Assembly (NCBI RefSeq): GCF_018343695.1
Contig: NZ_JAGYPJ010000001.1
Coordinates: 1,623,001 to 1,687,000, forward strand
Length of the DNA: 64,000 nucleotides
Source: Lederbergia citrisecunda
Lineage (GTDB): Bacteria; Bacillota; Bacilli; Bacillales; Bacillaceae_C
Direction of reading: 5' to 3'
Position numbers and translations under genes: made by a program. Shown here one piece after another: positions 16,867 to 26,315 of the stretch. Positions within the stretch are counted from its first letter, which is position 1. The number at the start of each line of letters is the position of its first letter. The notes under the pieces were generated by a model. It worked only from the letters and a program-made list of their open reading frames with translations, had not been told where the DNA came from and searched no databases.

Positions 16867-17312
16867 TATGCCTCTCTCCCTTTCACATATTCTTTCATCG
16901 CATTTAACGCCATTTCATAGCCATAAAATCCAAATCCTGCAATTTGCCCGATTGAAACAGGAGCGGTAACAGAATGCTTCCTAAACTCCTCTCTGGCATG
17001 AACATTAGAAATGTGGACTTCAATGACTGGAAGATCAATTGATGCGATCGCATCCCTTAGAGCTATGCTGTAATGGGTAAAAGCACCTGGATTTATTATA
17101 ATCCCTACAAATCCATTATCAGCGGCTTGATGAATCTCATCCAGTAAAGCTCCTTCGTAGTTGGATTGGAAACATTTTATTTCTATCCCCAATTTTTCAC
17201 TTGCATCCATAATACCTTTTTCAAGATCTGCTAAGGAATGGCTGCCATATATTCCCGGTTCACGCTTTCCAAGCATATTTAAATTCGGACCATTTAATAC
17301 GAGAATTTTCAC
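16866..17312 (-). CDS. aroQ: 3-dehydroquinate dehydratase, type II
   Basis: 148 residues from GTG 17312, the usual length, starting 'KILVLNGPNLNMLGKREPGIYG' with the catalytic Tyr at the end of that motif. 'GIIINPGAFTHYSIALRDAI' and 'IEVHISNVHAREEFRKHS' are the substrate-binding segments, with the catalytic His in 'EVHISN'. It removes water from 3-dehydroquinate in the shikimate pathway; aroK later in this window acts two steps downstream. A farther ATG (17360) is in frame but would add 16 non-conserved residues. Confidence 0.95.
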   Translation of the reverse strand: MKILVLNGPNLNMLGKREPGIYGSHSLADLEKGIMDASEKLGIEIKCFQSNYEGALLDEIHQAADNGFVGIIINPGAFTHYSIALRDAIASIDLPVIEVHISNVHAREEFRKHSVTAPVSIGQIAGFGFYGYEMALNAMKEYVKGREA

Positions 17313-17381
17313 GAATGAATCACGCCCTAGTAAAGAATGATTACTAGAACATTCTACCATAAAATGAATAAATTCAACTAG

Positions 17382-17897
17382 CTATACTTTTTCAGTTTCA
17401 TTGCTTTTCTCTACCTTGCTCCACATTAATTGTTCTTCATATTCATATGAGATAGAATAGCCGATAAAAAGCCCATAAAGAAGAAAAAAGCAAATCTCCG
17501 TGACGATAGTATTAAGATTATAACGGAACAACCATTCCACACCTGGAATCATTGGGTACAAAACGAGAAAAATGATGATAAAAATCAATATGCCATAAAC
17601 CGCCCCCCATATTAGGGACTTTTGCTTTCTTAATGCCATATAGTATAACAAAGCCACCACAATAGATATTAATCCATTCAATATTGCCGTAACGACAAAT
17701 CCGAGCCAGCCATCCGTCCATTTTCCAGTGAATGGTATTAAAATGACTTTAGGGCTCATTTCTGTAAAATTAAAGTAATGTACAAAAAAGGCAAATAGTG
17801 TACCTAGAACACCAGCTATAAAACCTGTTACACAAGCTAATTGTAAAACAGACATTTGATATTTTTTTATTGCTTCTTTTTCTTTTTCTTTTTCCAT
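17382..17897 (-). CDS. yqhR: YqhR-like membrane protein
   Basis: 171 residues from ATG 17897, 6 bases after GGAGGTG. It has a short Lys/Glu-rich cytoplasmic start and four predicted membrane segments (about residues 20-40, 62-82, 90-110, 122-145). The function is unknown. Length and position between aroQ and yqhQ match B. subtilis YqhR. Several ATG codons lie further upstream without a better site. Confidence 0.8.
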   Translation of the reverse strand: MEKEKEKEAIKKYQMSVLQLACVTGFIAGVLGTLFAFFVHYFNFTEMSPKVILIPFTGKWTDGWLGFVVTAILNGLISIVVALLYYMALRKQKSLIWGAVYGILIFIIIFLVLYPMIPGVEWLFRYNLNTIVTEICFFLLYGLFIGYSISYEYEEQLMWSKVEKSNETEKV

Positions 17898-18028
17898 CAT
17901 TTCCACCTCCATCATTATCATGTCCATGGACGGCCTCATTTGTGCATAAATTATTTTATCTGGTGAATTTCCTATTATTTTAGTAAGATAAATAGAGACA
18001 TTTAAAATCTATAAGTTGGTGACAAGCT

Positions 18029-18973
18029 ATGAAAAACACAAATAAACCTGCTTATGGTGGGCAGGCTGTAGTTGAAGGAGTCATGTTTGGCGGTAAACAT
18101 CAAACCGTTACCGCAATTCGCCGTAAAGATCAATCGATTGAATATTTTTATTTGCCAAGAAAAACGAAGCCTATTCTTCAAACATTAAAAAAAATTCCGT
18201 TTCTTCGTGGAATTGTTGCCATTATTGAAGCAAGTGCAAATGGAGCCCAGCATCTGACATTTTCGACCGACCGATACGATGTAGACCCTAGTGATGACGG
18301 TAAGATCCAAGAAGAGAAGATGTCTAAAACGACATTAGTTTTGAGTGTCGCGGTACTTGGCGTTCTATCGTTTATTTTTTCTAAGTTTATTTTCACTCTA
18401 GTTCCCGTTTTCCTAGCAGCTCTTTTTAAACCGATTATTTCAGGCGATATGGCGCAAATATTGCTTGAAGGACTTTTTAAGCTAATTCTTTTGCTATCCT
18501 ATATTTATTTTATCTCTATGACACCACTCATTAAGCGAGTGTTTCAATATCATGGAGCTGAGCATAAAGTTATCAATGCATATGAACATAATCTTGATTT
18601 AACCGTTGAAAATGTTCAATCCATGTCAAGACTTCATTACCGATGTGGAAGCAGTTTTATTCTCTTTACAGTTGTTGTCGGTGTATTCATATATATGTTT
18701 GTATCTGTAGATCCACTTTGGGTCCGTATATTGAATAGATTGGCACTCATTCCTGTTGTACTAGGTGTTTCATTTGAAGTTTTACAATTGACTAATAAAA
18801 TGCGAAACATCCCAGTCCTTAAGTGGCTAGGTTATCCTGGGCTTTGGCTTCAGCTTATAACAACAAAAGAACCGACCGATGATCAAGTGGAAGTCGCGCT
18901 CGCTTCGTTTAATGAATTGCTAAAAGTGGAAAAGCAAAGTGAAGAAGATATAAAAATAGAGAAAATTATCTAA
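18029..18973 (+). CDS. yqhQ: DUF1385 membrane protein YqhQ
   Basis: 314 residues of the DUF1385 family. The family start 'YGGQAVVEGVMFGG' lies at residues 8-21, and 'YHGAEHKVINAYEH' with 'RLHYRCGSSFILFTVVVG' sits mid-protein. Four or so membrane segments are visible from about residue 95 to 255. The His/Glu pattern suggests a metal site, but no reaction is established. It is divergent from yqhR and followed by yqhP. The SD is weak (TTGGTGA). Confidence 0.92.
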   Translation: MKNTNKPAYGGQAVVEGVMFGGKHQTVTAIRRKDQSIEYFYLPRKTKPILQTLKKIPFLRGIVAIIEASANGAQHLTFSTDRYDVDPSDDGKIQEEKMSKTTLVLSVAVLGVLSFIFSKFIFTLVPVFLAALFKPIISGDMAQILLEGLFKLILLLSYIYFISMTPLIKRVFQYHGAEHKVINAYEHNLDLTVENVQSMSRLHYRCGSSFILFTVVVGVFIYMFVSVDPLWVRILNRLALIPVVLGVSFEVLQLTNKMRNIPVLKWLGYPGLWLQLITTKEPTDDQVEVALASFNELLKVEKQSEEDIKIEKII

Positions 18974-19034
18974 AAGAGTATATATCTAGTTCTTTTTGGG
19001 AAAAATGCACATTACTCCCGAGGAGGTGGCGCTC

Positions 19035-19379
19035 TTGAAAATACGTAATTGGTTGGTCGGAGTCATAACGGTAATTGCATTAATTGGACTGGGATCGTCT
19101 CTTATTCATAATCCACTCGGTCTAATTAAACAACTCTTTGTCATCGGGATAGTCGCTGTTGCTATTTATATTATTTATCGGGTATTGGTAGGAAGAAAAC
19201 CCGAGCGAAGTGAAAGTAGATCATACGCAAGGGCTGCAAAACTTTCAAAAAAGCGGAAACGAGTATCCCAACAGACTAATAGTCAGATGCGTAAAAAACC
19301 GCTTCGAAAAAGAACGGCATCGCATTTGACTGTAATCGAAGGTAAAAAAAATAAGAAAAAAGACCGGGCTATTTTTTGA
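19035..19379 (+). CDS. yqhP: YqhP-like small membrane protein
   Basis: 114 residues from TTG 19035, chosen because GAGGAGGTGG lies at ideal spacing; an ATG at 18996 would put that site inside the gene. Two membrane segments (about residues 5-22 and 32-50) are followed by a strongly basic cytoplasmic tail (Lys/Arg-rich, residues 55-114). Function unknown. It is convergent with yqhO. Confidence 0.75.
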   Translation: MKIRNWLVGVITVIALIGLGSSLIHNPLGLIKQLFVIGIVAVAIYIIYRVLVGRKPERSESRSYARAAKLSKKRKRVSQQTNSQMRKKPLRKRTASHLTVIEGKKNKKKDRAIF

Positions 19380-19383
19380 GATG

Positions 19384-20268
19384 CTAGTAGGACCATTTCT
19401 CTAAAAATTGTTTCGTGCGTATACGTCCTTTTTCGATAAGGGCGTGTTTTTTTTCTTCAGATAAAAAAAATTCAGACGAAAAACTTTCATCAATTGGGAT
19501 AAAAATAATATCCTTCTCAAGTTTTCGAGATATATATCTTGCATCATGTGCATCCTTCATAGTACTAAATAAGGCTTCAAATAATGATAAACCATTCTTT
19601 ATTACTCTTTTCGGCTGCTCCTCCAAATTGTAGCTAAGTTTTATACCTAATACTGGCCGTTCCTTTTTTGAGTAGTCATTTTGAAATAGCCACATAGGAA
19701 AATTACTTAGGATACCTCCATCTACTATAATATTTTCACCGGAAAGTGATCTTAATTTGACCGGCTCGAAAAAATATGGCACTCCACAGCTCATTCGTAT
19801 GGCTCGTGCTACTGGAAAAGTCTCTTTAGGAATACCGTAATTATCTAAATCATCTGGTAACACGATTAGTCTTCCAGTAGAAAGATCTGAAGCAATTAGT
19901 CTTAGTCTTCCTTTAGGTAAATCCTTAAACGTATAAATACCTTTATCAGCCATTTTTTTACCAAGCCATTCTTCTAACTCATTTCCCACATACATACCCA
20001 TTCTCCAATAAAGCAAAAGCCACTTTGCAAGCGCAAATGGAAGAATTGTTGTCCGCTGGTCTAAAAACTTTTTCATATCTGTTTCCGTTATAAGTACTTT
20101 TATTTCCTTGCTTGTGTATCCCGCGGCAATAAGCGCGGCCATTATCGCTCCTGCGCTTGTTCCGGCTAATCTTTTAAAGGTAAATCCTTTCTCTTCTAAT
20201 ACTTCATAAGCGCCTATTAAAGCAAGTCCCTTAATGCCTCCTCCAGAAAACACACCATCGATGTTCAT
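19384..20268 (-). CDS. yqhO: Patatin-like phospholipase
   Basis: 294 residues from ATG 20268. Patatin-family hydrolase with the oxyanion-hole 'GGGIKG' (about residues 9-14), nucleophile 'GTSAG' (Ser at about residue 37) and catalytic Asp in 'DGG' (about 183-185). It probably hydrolyses membrane lipid acyl esters in the cytoplasm; no signal peptide is seen. The gene matches B. subtilis YqhO by position. It is convergent with yqhP, 4 bases apart. Confidence 0.92.
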   Translation of the reverse strand: MNIDGVFSGGGIKGLALIGAYEVLEEKGFTFKRLAGTSAGAIMAALIAAGYTSKEIKVLITETDMKKFLDQRTTILPFALAKWLLLYWRMGMYVGNELEEWLGKKMADKGIYTFKDLPKGRLRLIASDLSTGRLIVLPDDLDNYGIPKETFPVARAIRMSCGVPYFFEPVKLRSLSGENIIVDGGILSNFPMWLFQNDYSKKERPVLGIKLSYNLEEQPKRVIKNGLSLFEALFSTMKDAHDARYISRKLEKDIIFIPIDESFSSEFFLSEEKKHALIEKGRIRTKQFLEKWSY

Positions 20269-20328
20269 CTGCACCCACCCCTTCAAAGGTCCTTATTTAT
20301 CTTTAGGAAAAAGTGGGGGAAATTAGAA

Positions 20329-20367
20329 CAAAAAACAGGCTCCCATAACTGGGATAGCCTGTTTTTT
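20329..20367 (-). terminator. Terminator of nrdJ
   Basis: AAAAAACAGGCT and AGCCTGTTTTTT form a 12-base stem; the loop itself can pair (TCCCA/TGGGA). The stem is followed by T-runs on either strand. It lies 13 bases after the nrdJ stop. Confidence 0.85.
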
Positions 20368-20379
20368 TAAAAAAATGTA

Positions 20380-22932
20380 TTATAGACCACATTTCAATTG
20401 CGCATTACAGTTGTCGCATGTATTACAGCCGCCAATTTCTTTTACTTGGCCTTTTCTACATACAGGACAAGTGTTGCCAATTTCAGAACCAATTGTAACG
20501 CTTGTTGAACGTAAATCTTGGATTGTATCGACTAAAACAACTGGCTCATTAAAGGAAAGTTGTTCGCTCGTATCCAAATTATTTTCTTCGGCTTTTAATG
20601 TGAGAACTTGAGAATCACGGCTACCATCAACGTAAACTGTTCCGCCTTTAGCGCCACCTTTATATAAACGTTCATACACTTTTTCTACTTGTTCAACGGA
20701 ATAGCCTTTAGGTGCATTAACTGTTTTAGATATGGAACTATCGATCCAGCGTTGGATTACACATTGAACATCAGCATGTGCTTCAGGAGATAGGCTCATT
20801 GCTGTTACAAACCAATGCGGCAAATTATCCGGATCTGCTTCTGGATGACGGCTCAAATATTCTTCAACAATATCTGCTTTTACTTCAATAAATTTACCTA
20901 AACGGCCACTGCGATAATACGTGAAGGAGAAATACGGCTCCAATCCAGTGGATACACCAACCATTGTTCCTGTTGATCCTGTTGGGGCAACAGTGAGTAA
21001 ATGGGAATTACGGATTCCATATTTTAGGATTGATTCATTAATTTCCTCAGGCATTTTTTTCATGAAGCCTGTTTCTGTGAAAGCTTTACGAAGACGATTA
21101 ATATCTTCTGTCGTTTCGCCTTCAAGGAATGGGAAGCTTCCTTTTTCTTTCGCTAGCTCTACTGAAGCTTCATAAGCTGTCGTAGCAATTGTCTCGAATA
21201 CCTTGTCTACTAATTCATTACCTTCAGTAGATCCGTATTCTTTTTCACAGTAGATTAATAGATCCGATAGACCCATTACACCAAGTCCGACACGACGCTC
21301 TCCAAGGGCTTGCTTTTTATTTTCTTCAAGAAAATATGGTGTAGCATCGATTACATTATCTTGCATACGTACACCGATACGTACGGTTTCTTTTAACTTT
21401 TCGAAGTTAACGATTTTGTTTTCTTTATCAGCCATTTCAGCTAAGTTAACGGCAGCAAGATTACATACTGAAAATGGTGCAAGTGGCTGCTCTCCACACG
21501 GATTTGTTGCAACTACTTTTTGACCATACGCTTTCGCATTCGTCATCTCATTTGCATTATCAATGAAGAAAATACCTGGCTCAGCAGAATAAGTTGCACA
21601 AATATTAATGAGGTTCCAAAGCTCTTTCGCCTTGATTTTACGATATGTGCGTACTTTGTAACCGAGCTTTTCCCATTCGCGCACATCTCCAACCTTTTGC
21701 CACTCAGTATTATATGCATTCATTTCTTCAGGACTGTAAGTTTCTACATCTGGGAAGCGTAGTTCGTAGTCTCCATCGTTCTCAACTGCTTCCATAAATT
21801 CTTTTGTAAGACAGACAGAAATATTAGCCCCTGTTAGAAACTCAGGATTATGGACTGAATATGTACCGCCCTCAGACAATTTTTCCTCAGCTTCGCGGAA
21901 TATTCTTTCGTTAAAGCCACCAAGACCTGGTATGTTTCGATAGTTGAGTACTCCTTGATACATCGAATCTTCTGTTTCTGTTAATGGTGTGAACTTCAAC
22001 TTATCTTTCGCATGTTTCTTAATGACAGGATCCGTTGTATTGTCAATTAAGAATCTTAAAATACGCGGGTTTTGCATTTTAGAAATAATAAATTCAATAA
22101 TATCAGGATGCCAGTCCGCGAGCATTATCATCTGCGCACCACGTCTAGATCCACCTTGCTCAACAAGGTGTGTTAGTTTCGCAATATCATCTAACCAAGA
22201 TACGGAACCTGATGATTTACCATTTACCCCTCTTGCAAGTGTATTGCGAGGTCTTAATGTAGACCCATTCGTTCCTACTCCACCACCGCGGCTCATAATT
22301 TCCATCACTTGCTTGCGATGTTCAGATATTCCTTCACGTGAATCGGCAACAAATGGCATAACATAGCAGTTAAAATATGTTACATCCGTATCTGCACCTG
22401 CACCGTATAAAACCCGACCTGCTGGAATAAAGTTGAGACTTGATAGTTCTTTGTAAAATTTCTCGAACCATTCTTGTCTTTTTTCTTCTGTCTTTTCAAC
22501 AGCTGCAAGTCCCGCTGCATTACGCTTTGCTATTTGTTCGTAGAAGATTTCCAGTGGCTTTTCGATAATATCAAGAGGGCGAACGATTAATCCTGTCTCT
22601 CTTTCTTTATCACTATCAAGGACACTACGGAATTCTTCTTCGACGATAACTTCTGCCGTCTTCTCTTCCCAGTCAATTGACTTTATAAAACCTAGCCCTC
22701 TTGCTGGAAACTTTGGATCTTCTTTAATGGTCAAAACGACAAAATCGCCTTCTGTTAAAGTAATCTTTTCTGTATCCTTAAAAGCATAACGGTCAATCAT
22801 AACAAGCCTTGATACCCCTTTATGGGTTATCTTCATGTCAGGCGTAATTGGATGCACCGGCTTAAATAAACGGATATCTTGATTAAGTCTTTCTATATTG
22901 AGGCTTAGTTTCTGCGAAAATACTACAGACAT
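20380..22932 (-). CDS. nrdJ: Adenosylcobalamin-dependent (class II) ribonucleotide reductase
   Basis: 850-residue class II reductase, which makes deoxyribonucleotides using coenzyme B12 and needs no oxygen. After an N-terminal domain of about 150 residues the catalytic barrel shows 'FNCYVMPF' (substrate-site Cys), 'SRGGGVGTNGSTLRPR', 'NPCGEQPLAPFSVCNLAAVN' (radical Cys in NPCGEQ) and 'APTGSTGTMVGVSTGLEPYFSF'. The C-terminus carries a CxxC...CxxC zinc ribbon ending in a CxxC-like relay ('CDNCNAQLKCGL'). B. subtilis lacks this gene; here it lies between yqhO and yqhL. NrdR-like boxes lie upstream and no cobalamin riboswitch is visible. Confidence 0.96.
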   Translation of the reverse strand: MSVVFSQKLSLNIERLNQDIRLFKPVHPITPDMKITHKGVSRLVMIDRYAFKDTEKITLTEGDFVVLTIKEDPKFPARGLGFIKSIDWEEKTAEVIVEEEFRSVLDSDKERETGLIVRPLDIIEKPLEIFYEQIAKRNAAGLAAVEKTEEKRQEWFEKFYKELSSLNFIPAGRVLYGAGADTDVTYFNCYVMPFVADSREGISEHRKQVMEIMSRGGGVGTNGSTLRPRNTLARGVNGKSSGSVSWLDDIAKLTHLVEQGGSRRGAQMIMLADWHPDIIEFIISKMQNPRILRFLIDNTTDPVIKKHAKDKLKFTPLTETEDSMYQGVLNYRNIPGLGGFNERIFREAEEKLSEGGTYSVHNPEFLTGANISVCLTKEFMEAVENDGDYELRFPDVETYSPEEMNAYNTEWQKVGDVREWEKLGYKVRTYRKIKAKELWNLINICATYSAEPGIFFIDNANEMTNAKAYGQKVVATNPCGEQPLAPFSVCNLAAVNLAEMADKENKIVNFEKLKETVRIGVRMQDNVIDATPYFLEENKKQALGERRVGLGVMGLSDLLIYCEKEYGSTEGNELVDKVFETIATTAYEASVELAKEKGSFPFLEGETTEDINRLRKAFTETGFMKKMPEEINESILKYGIRNSHLLTVAPTGSTGTMVGVSTGLEPYFSFTYYRSGRLGKFIEVKADIVEEYLSRHPEADPDNLPHWFVTAMSLSPEAHADVQCVIQRWIDSSISKTVNAPKGYSVEQVEKVYERLYKGGAKGGTVYVDGSRDSQVLTLKAEENNLDTSEQLSFNEPVVLVDTIQDLRSTSVTIGSEIGNTCPVCRKGQVKEIGGCNTCDNCNAQLKCGL

Positions 22933-23351
22933 TGCGTCAACTCCTTATACAAAATCATTCTATTAGTTACGTTACCATATGTTTAGCCACGAAATCAATG
23001 CTTAAACACTATATATTGTATTTTATTTTTCAACTCCCCTACTACATGTTGTGATGCAGTCGGGCTTTGTTTGATTTTGTCAAATTTAAAATAGGCAGTA
23101 AAAAATAGAATTTTAAAGATTTTATACGAAATTCCAACAAATAACACGATTTTTGAACAAAATTTGCATTTGCTCTTTTTATTTCCTCTTTCATTGTTTA
23201 TATGATAAGGTTTAGTAGATAAAGTAATCAAAAAAATTTTTTCGCGATTTATATCTAATTCTAAAATTCCGTAAAAAAGATTTTGATTCATGACATCATG
23301 ATGAATATAATAGAAATTAGGGCTATTTACTAGAAAGGGGAAGGAAGAATA
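22933..23351. other. Intergenic region between nrdJ and yqhL
   Basis: About 420 AT-rich bases holding the NrdR-like boxes and the two divergent promoters. A minus-strand frame of 98 codons (22995-23291) covers most of it but has no ribosome binding site and runs through the NrdR boxes, so I do not call it. Confidence 0.5.
23006..23054 (-). promoter_or_regulatory. Pair of NrdR-box-like sites upstream of nrdJ
   Basis: ACACTATATATTGTAT (23006-23021) matches the NrdR box consensus at about 14 of 16 positions. A weaker second copy (23039-23054, about 11 of 16) lies 33 bases away, roughly three helical turns. NrdR boxes normally occur in such phased pairs ahead of nrd genes. The boxes lie 74-122 bases before the nrdJ start. 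Confidence 0.65.
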
Positions 23352-23747
23352 TTGGAGGCTTTATACACATTACTAATTTTACTGGGAGCAATCATCGCTT
23401 TTTCCCTATATAATTACTTCCATCAGAAAAAAATCTTAAAGACTTTGAAAGAAGATGAGTTTCGCGCTGGTTATCGGAAGGCACAACTGATCGATGTTCG
23501 TGAGCCAAATGAATTTGAAGGTGGACATATACTCGGAGCGCGTAATATTCCAATCTCTCAATTAAAAACACGTATGAAAGAAATTCGCCCTGATCAACCT
23601 GTCTATCTATATTGTCAATCTGGGTTGCGTAGCGGAAGAGCCGCTCAAACCCTTTATAGAAAAGGTTACAGAGAGTTGTATCATTTAGAAGGTGGATTTA
23701 AAAAATGGTCTGGAAGAATCAAAAAAAAGAAAACGTATAATAGCTAA
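23352..23747 (+). CDS. yqhL: Membrane-anchored rhodanese-like protein
   Basis: 131 residues with an N-terminal membrane segment (about 3-20) and a rhodanese domain (about 35-125). The active-site Cys lies in 'YLYCQSGLRSGRA', and 'LIDVREPNEFEGGHI' is the family's CH2A-type signature. It probably transfers or binds sulfane sulfur at the membrane surface; the substrate is unknown. The start is TTG 23352 behind GGGGAAGGAAG. Matches YqhL of B. subtilis. A terminator follows directly. Confidence 0.9.
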   Translation: MEALYTLLILLGAIIAFSLYNYFHQKKILKTLKEDEFRAGYRKAQLIDVREPNEFEGGHILGARNIPISQLKTRMKEIRPDQPVYLYCQSGLRSGRAAQTLYRKGYRELYHLEGGFKKWSGRIKKKKTYNS

Positions 23748-23754
23748 CAGGATG

Positions 23755-23779
23755 CCGCGGATTAACTCCGCGGTTTTTT
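23755..23779 (+). terminator. Terminator of yqhL
   Basis: CCGCGGA and TCCGCGG form a perfect 7-base GC stem with a 5-base loop, followed by TTTTTT. Confidence 0.88.
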
Positions 23780-23803
23780 GCAATCTAAAAAGGTGGTGGA
23801 AAG

Positions 23804-24601
23804 ATGCTTTTAAAAGAAGTAAAGCTAATACAAAATCAAAATGATCGACAATTTCCTTTCACACTTCCAATATTAAGAGATTTTCATAAGCTTTCATTCA
23901 AGAAGCCTATTACTATTTTAGTAGGTGAAAACGGCAGTGGTAAATCTACCTTTCTTGAAGGCATTGCGGCATCATCTGATTTACCAGTCGCAGGTGGTGT
24001 TGAGTTATCACAAGATAAAGAAATGGATCATGCTCAAACATTAGCTAAAGCACTTAAATTAACATGGATGCAAAAAACAAAAAATGGTTTTTTCTTAAGA
24101 GCGGAAGATTTTATTTCCTTTGTGAGAAGAATCAAGCAAATGAAACAAGAGGCCGAAGAAGAATTAAGAAATATAGAGGAAGAATACAAAAATAAATCGG
24201 CATTTGCAAAAGGATTAGCTTCTATGCCTCATGCACGAACTATTGCAGAACTAAAACATTTATACGATGAAGGGTTGGATGTTCGTTCTCATGGTGAGAG
24301 CTATCTTGATTATTTCCAAGCACGTGTTAGACCAAATGGCCTTTATTTACTAGATGAGCCGGAAACGCCCTTATCTCCTATGAGACAATTAAGTTTAATA
24401 AGCATCATCTTAGATGCTGTCAAACAAGGTTCACAATTTATCATTATTACGCATTCACCGATTATCATGGCTCTTCCAGATGCAGATATATATAGTTTTG
24501 ATGTTCATCCTCCTCAATTAATTCAATACGAAGAAATTGAACATGTACAGATTACGAAAAATTTCCTTGATTCACCTCAGTCTTTTTTAAGGCATTTATA
24601 A
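23804..24601 (+). CDS. AAA/ABC-type ATPase of unknown role
   Basis: 265 residues. Walker A 'GENGSGKST' is at about residues 43-51 and the Walker B region 'LYLLDEPETPLSPM' at about 178-191, with 'IITHSP' as the switch region. The insert between them is helical and charged rather than a full ABC domain, as in the small RecF/SMC-like ATPases grouped in COG3910. It has no membrane segment or partner permease. It is a single gene with GGTGG as SD, between terminators and a degenerate repeat. B. subtilis lacks a homologue at this position. Function not assigned. Confidence 0.85.
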   Translation: MLLKEVKLIQNQNDRQFPFTLPILRDFHKLSFKKPITILVGENGSGKSTFLEGIAASSDLPVAGGVELSQDKEMDHAQTLAKALKLTWMQKTKNGFFLRAEDFISFVRRIKQMKQEAEEELRNIEEEYKNKSAFAKGLASMPHARTIAELKHLYDEGLDVRSHGESYLDYFQARVRPNGLYLLDEPETPLSPMRQLSLISIILDAVKQGSQFIIITHSPIIMALPDADIYSFDVHPPQLIQYEEIEHVQITKNFLDSPQSFLRHL

Positions 24602-24639
24602 AAAACCTCTTTTAAAAATCATATTGTAAAAAATTGTTT

Positions 24640-24770
24640 TTTGCGTCTAGTTCCAGTGTCAATTGACTAGCAAAATTCTTGTCCTTTACATTAAATAAGT
24701 CATAGATCCCAAAGTTTGCTATTCGCTGAGGCGCTTTCCTTATCTTTTTGGGTTCCACCTTCCACCCCAA
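24640..24770 (+). repeat. Degenerate intergenic repeat, class 1
   Basis: Core TTGACTAGCAAAATTCTTGT (24663-24682) matches the class 1 repeat seen at 61.08 kb. The right end keeps a 'GAGGCGCTTTCCTTAT' edge typical of the element. No gene is present between 24602 and 24820. Confidence 0.6.
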
Positions 24771-24821
24771 TCAATAATTTCAAATACGGAAATAACTTTA
24801 ACACATTCCTATAAAAAAGAG

Positions 24822-24843
24822 ACAGGCTCATTGATTAAGCCTG
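24822..24843 (-). terminator. Terminator of the gcv operon
   Basis: CAGGCT and AGCCTG stem with a 9-base loop, followed on the minus strand by TCTCTTTTTT. It lies 12 bases after the gcvPB stop. Confidence 0.7.
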
Positions 24844-24854
24844 CCTATTTTTCG

Positions 24855-26315
24855 TTATTCTTTTATATACCTTAATATTGGTTTTCTAGCCGCTTTCGTT
24901 TCGTCAAGTCGTTTGACTGTGGTCGTGTGCGGAGCTTCTTGAACGAGTTCAGGATTTTCTTCTGCTTCCTTCGCAATTTGAATCATTGCATCGATAAATG
25001 CATCAAGTGTTTCCTTTGACTCAGTTTCTGTCGGTTCAAACATCATACATTCTTCCACGTTAAGTGGGAAATAGATTGTTGGCGGATGATAGCCAAAGTC
25101 AAGCAATCTTTTCGCCATATCTAGTGTTCGTACTCCAAGCTTCTTCTGACGCTTACCGCTTAAAACAAATTCATGTTTACAATGGCGGTCATATGGAAGA
25201 TCAAAATATGGAGCAAGCTTTCTCATCATATAGTTAGCATTAAGTACCGCATATTCTGTAACAGCTTTTAAGCCATCAGGTCCCATTGAACGTATATACG
25301 TATAGGCACGTACGTTAATGCCGAAGTTTCCATAAAAAGGTTTTACTCGGCCGATTGATTGAGGACGATCATAATCAATCACAAATTTTCCGTCTTTTTT
25401 CGTAATGACGGGCTTTGGCAAAAATGGAATTAAGTCTTCTTTCACGCCTACAGGTCCCGAACCCGGTCCGCCACCGCCGTGTGGTCCTGTAAAAGTTTTA
25501 TGGAGATTTAAATGGACAACATCAAAGCCCATATCTCCAGGGCGTGCTTTTGACATAACAGCATTTAAATTTGCACCATCGTAGTATAGTTTACCACCAG
25601 CACTATGGACTATTTCTGCCATTTCAAGTATTTGTTCTTCAAATAAACCAAGTGTATTCGGGTTTGTCAGCATTAATGCCGCTGTGTCTGGTCCAACAAG
25701 TTCTCTTAAGTGATCCAAATCGACTAAGCCGTCCTCGCCAGATCTTACCGTTATCGTTTCCAAACCAGCTACAGTTGCGGATGCAGGATTAGTTCCGTGA
25801 GCAGAGTCAGGAACGATGACTTTCGTTCTTTCAGTATTACCATTCGCTTCGTGGAAAGCACGTATCATCATGAGTCCAGTCCATTCGCCATGGGCACCTG
25901 CTGCAGGTTGCAAAGTTACTTCATTCATCCCCGTAATTTCAATTAAATGCTGCTGCAAATCATACATTAATTCAAGAGCTCCTTGAACAGATGATTCTGG
26001 CTGTAGTGGGTGAATATGGGCAAAGCCTGGGAAACGTGCAACTTGTTCATTGATTTTTGGATTATATTTCATCGTGCAGGATCCAAGTGGATAAAAACCT
26101 GAATCAACACCGTGATTATGAGTAGAGAGTTCCGTGAAATGACGCATAATATCAAGCTCTGATACTTCAGGAAGCTCAGGTTCTGTTTCTCTTACATATC
26201 CTTCAGGCAAACATTCAGTGATATTGATTTCCGGTACATCCATTTCAGGCAAACTATAACCAATTCTCCCTGGTGTGGACATTTCGAAAATTAATTTTAA
26301 ATCTTGATTACTCAC
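24855..26315 (-). CDS. gcvPB: Glycine dehydrogenase (decarboxylating) subunit 2
   Basis: 486 residues from GTG 26315, which overlaps the end of gcvPA by 8 bases and follows GGGGGAGTG; this start gives the family length and '[10 protein letters not shown]' N-terminus. The PLP-binding Lys is in '[22 protein letters not shown]' (read as two halves, about residues 265-285). With GcvPA it forms the P-protein that decarboxylates glycine and passes aminomethyl to the lipoyl H-protein. Confidence 0.96.
   Translation of the reverse strand: MSNQDLKLIFEMSTPGRIGYSLPEMDVPEINITECLPEGYVRETEPELPEVSELDIMRHFTELSTHNHGVDSGFYPLGSCTMKYNPKINEQVARFPGFAHIHPLQPESSVQGALELMYDLQQHLIEITGMNEVTLQPAAGAHGEWTGLMMIRAFHEANGNTERTKVIVPDSAHGTNPASATVAGLETITVRSGEDGLVDLDHLRELVGPDTAALMLTNPNTLGLFEEQILEMAEIVHSAGGKLYYDGANLNAVMSKARPGDMGFDVVHLNLHKTFTGPHGGGGPGSGPVGVKEDLIPFLPKPVITKKDGKFVIDYDRPQSIGRVKPFYGNFGINVRAYTYIRSMGPDGLKAVTEYAVLNANYMMRKLAPYFDLPYDRHCKHEFVLSGKRQKKLGVRTLDMAKRLLDFGYHPPTIYFPLNVEECMMFEPTETESKETLDAFIDAMIQIAKEAEENPELVQEAPHTTTVKRLDETKAARKPILRYIKE

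Noticed and set aside
22933-23060. Cobalamin riboswitch ahead of nrdJ
   Set aside because: The B12-box and GC-rich junctions expected for that class are not seen; the leader is short and AT-rich.
22995-23291. 98-codon minus-strand frame upstream of nrdJ
   Set aside because: No ribosome binding site at its ATG, composition like AT-rich spacer, no recognised family, and it runs through the NrdR-like boxes.
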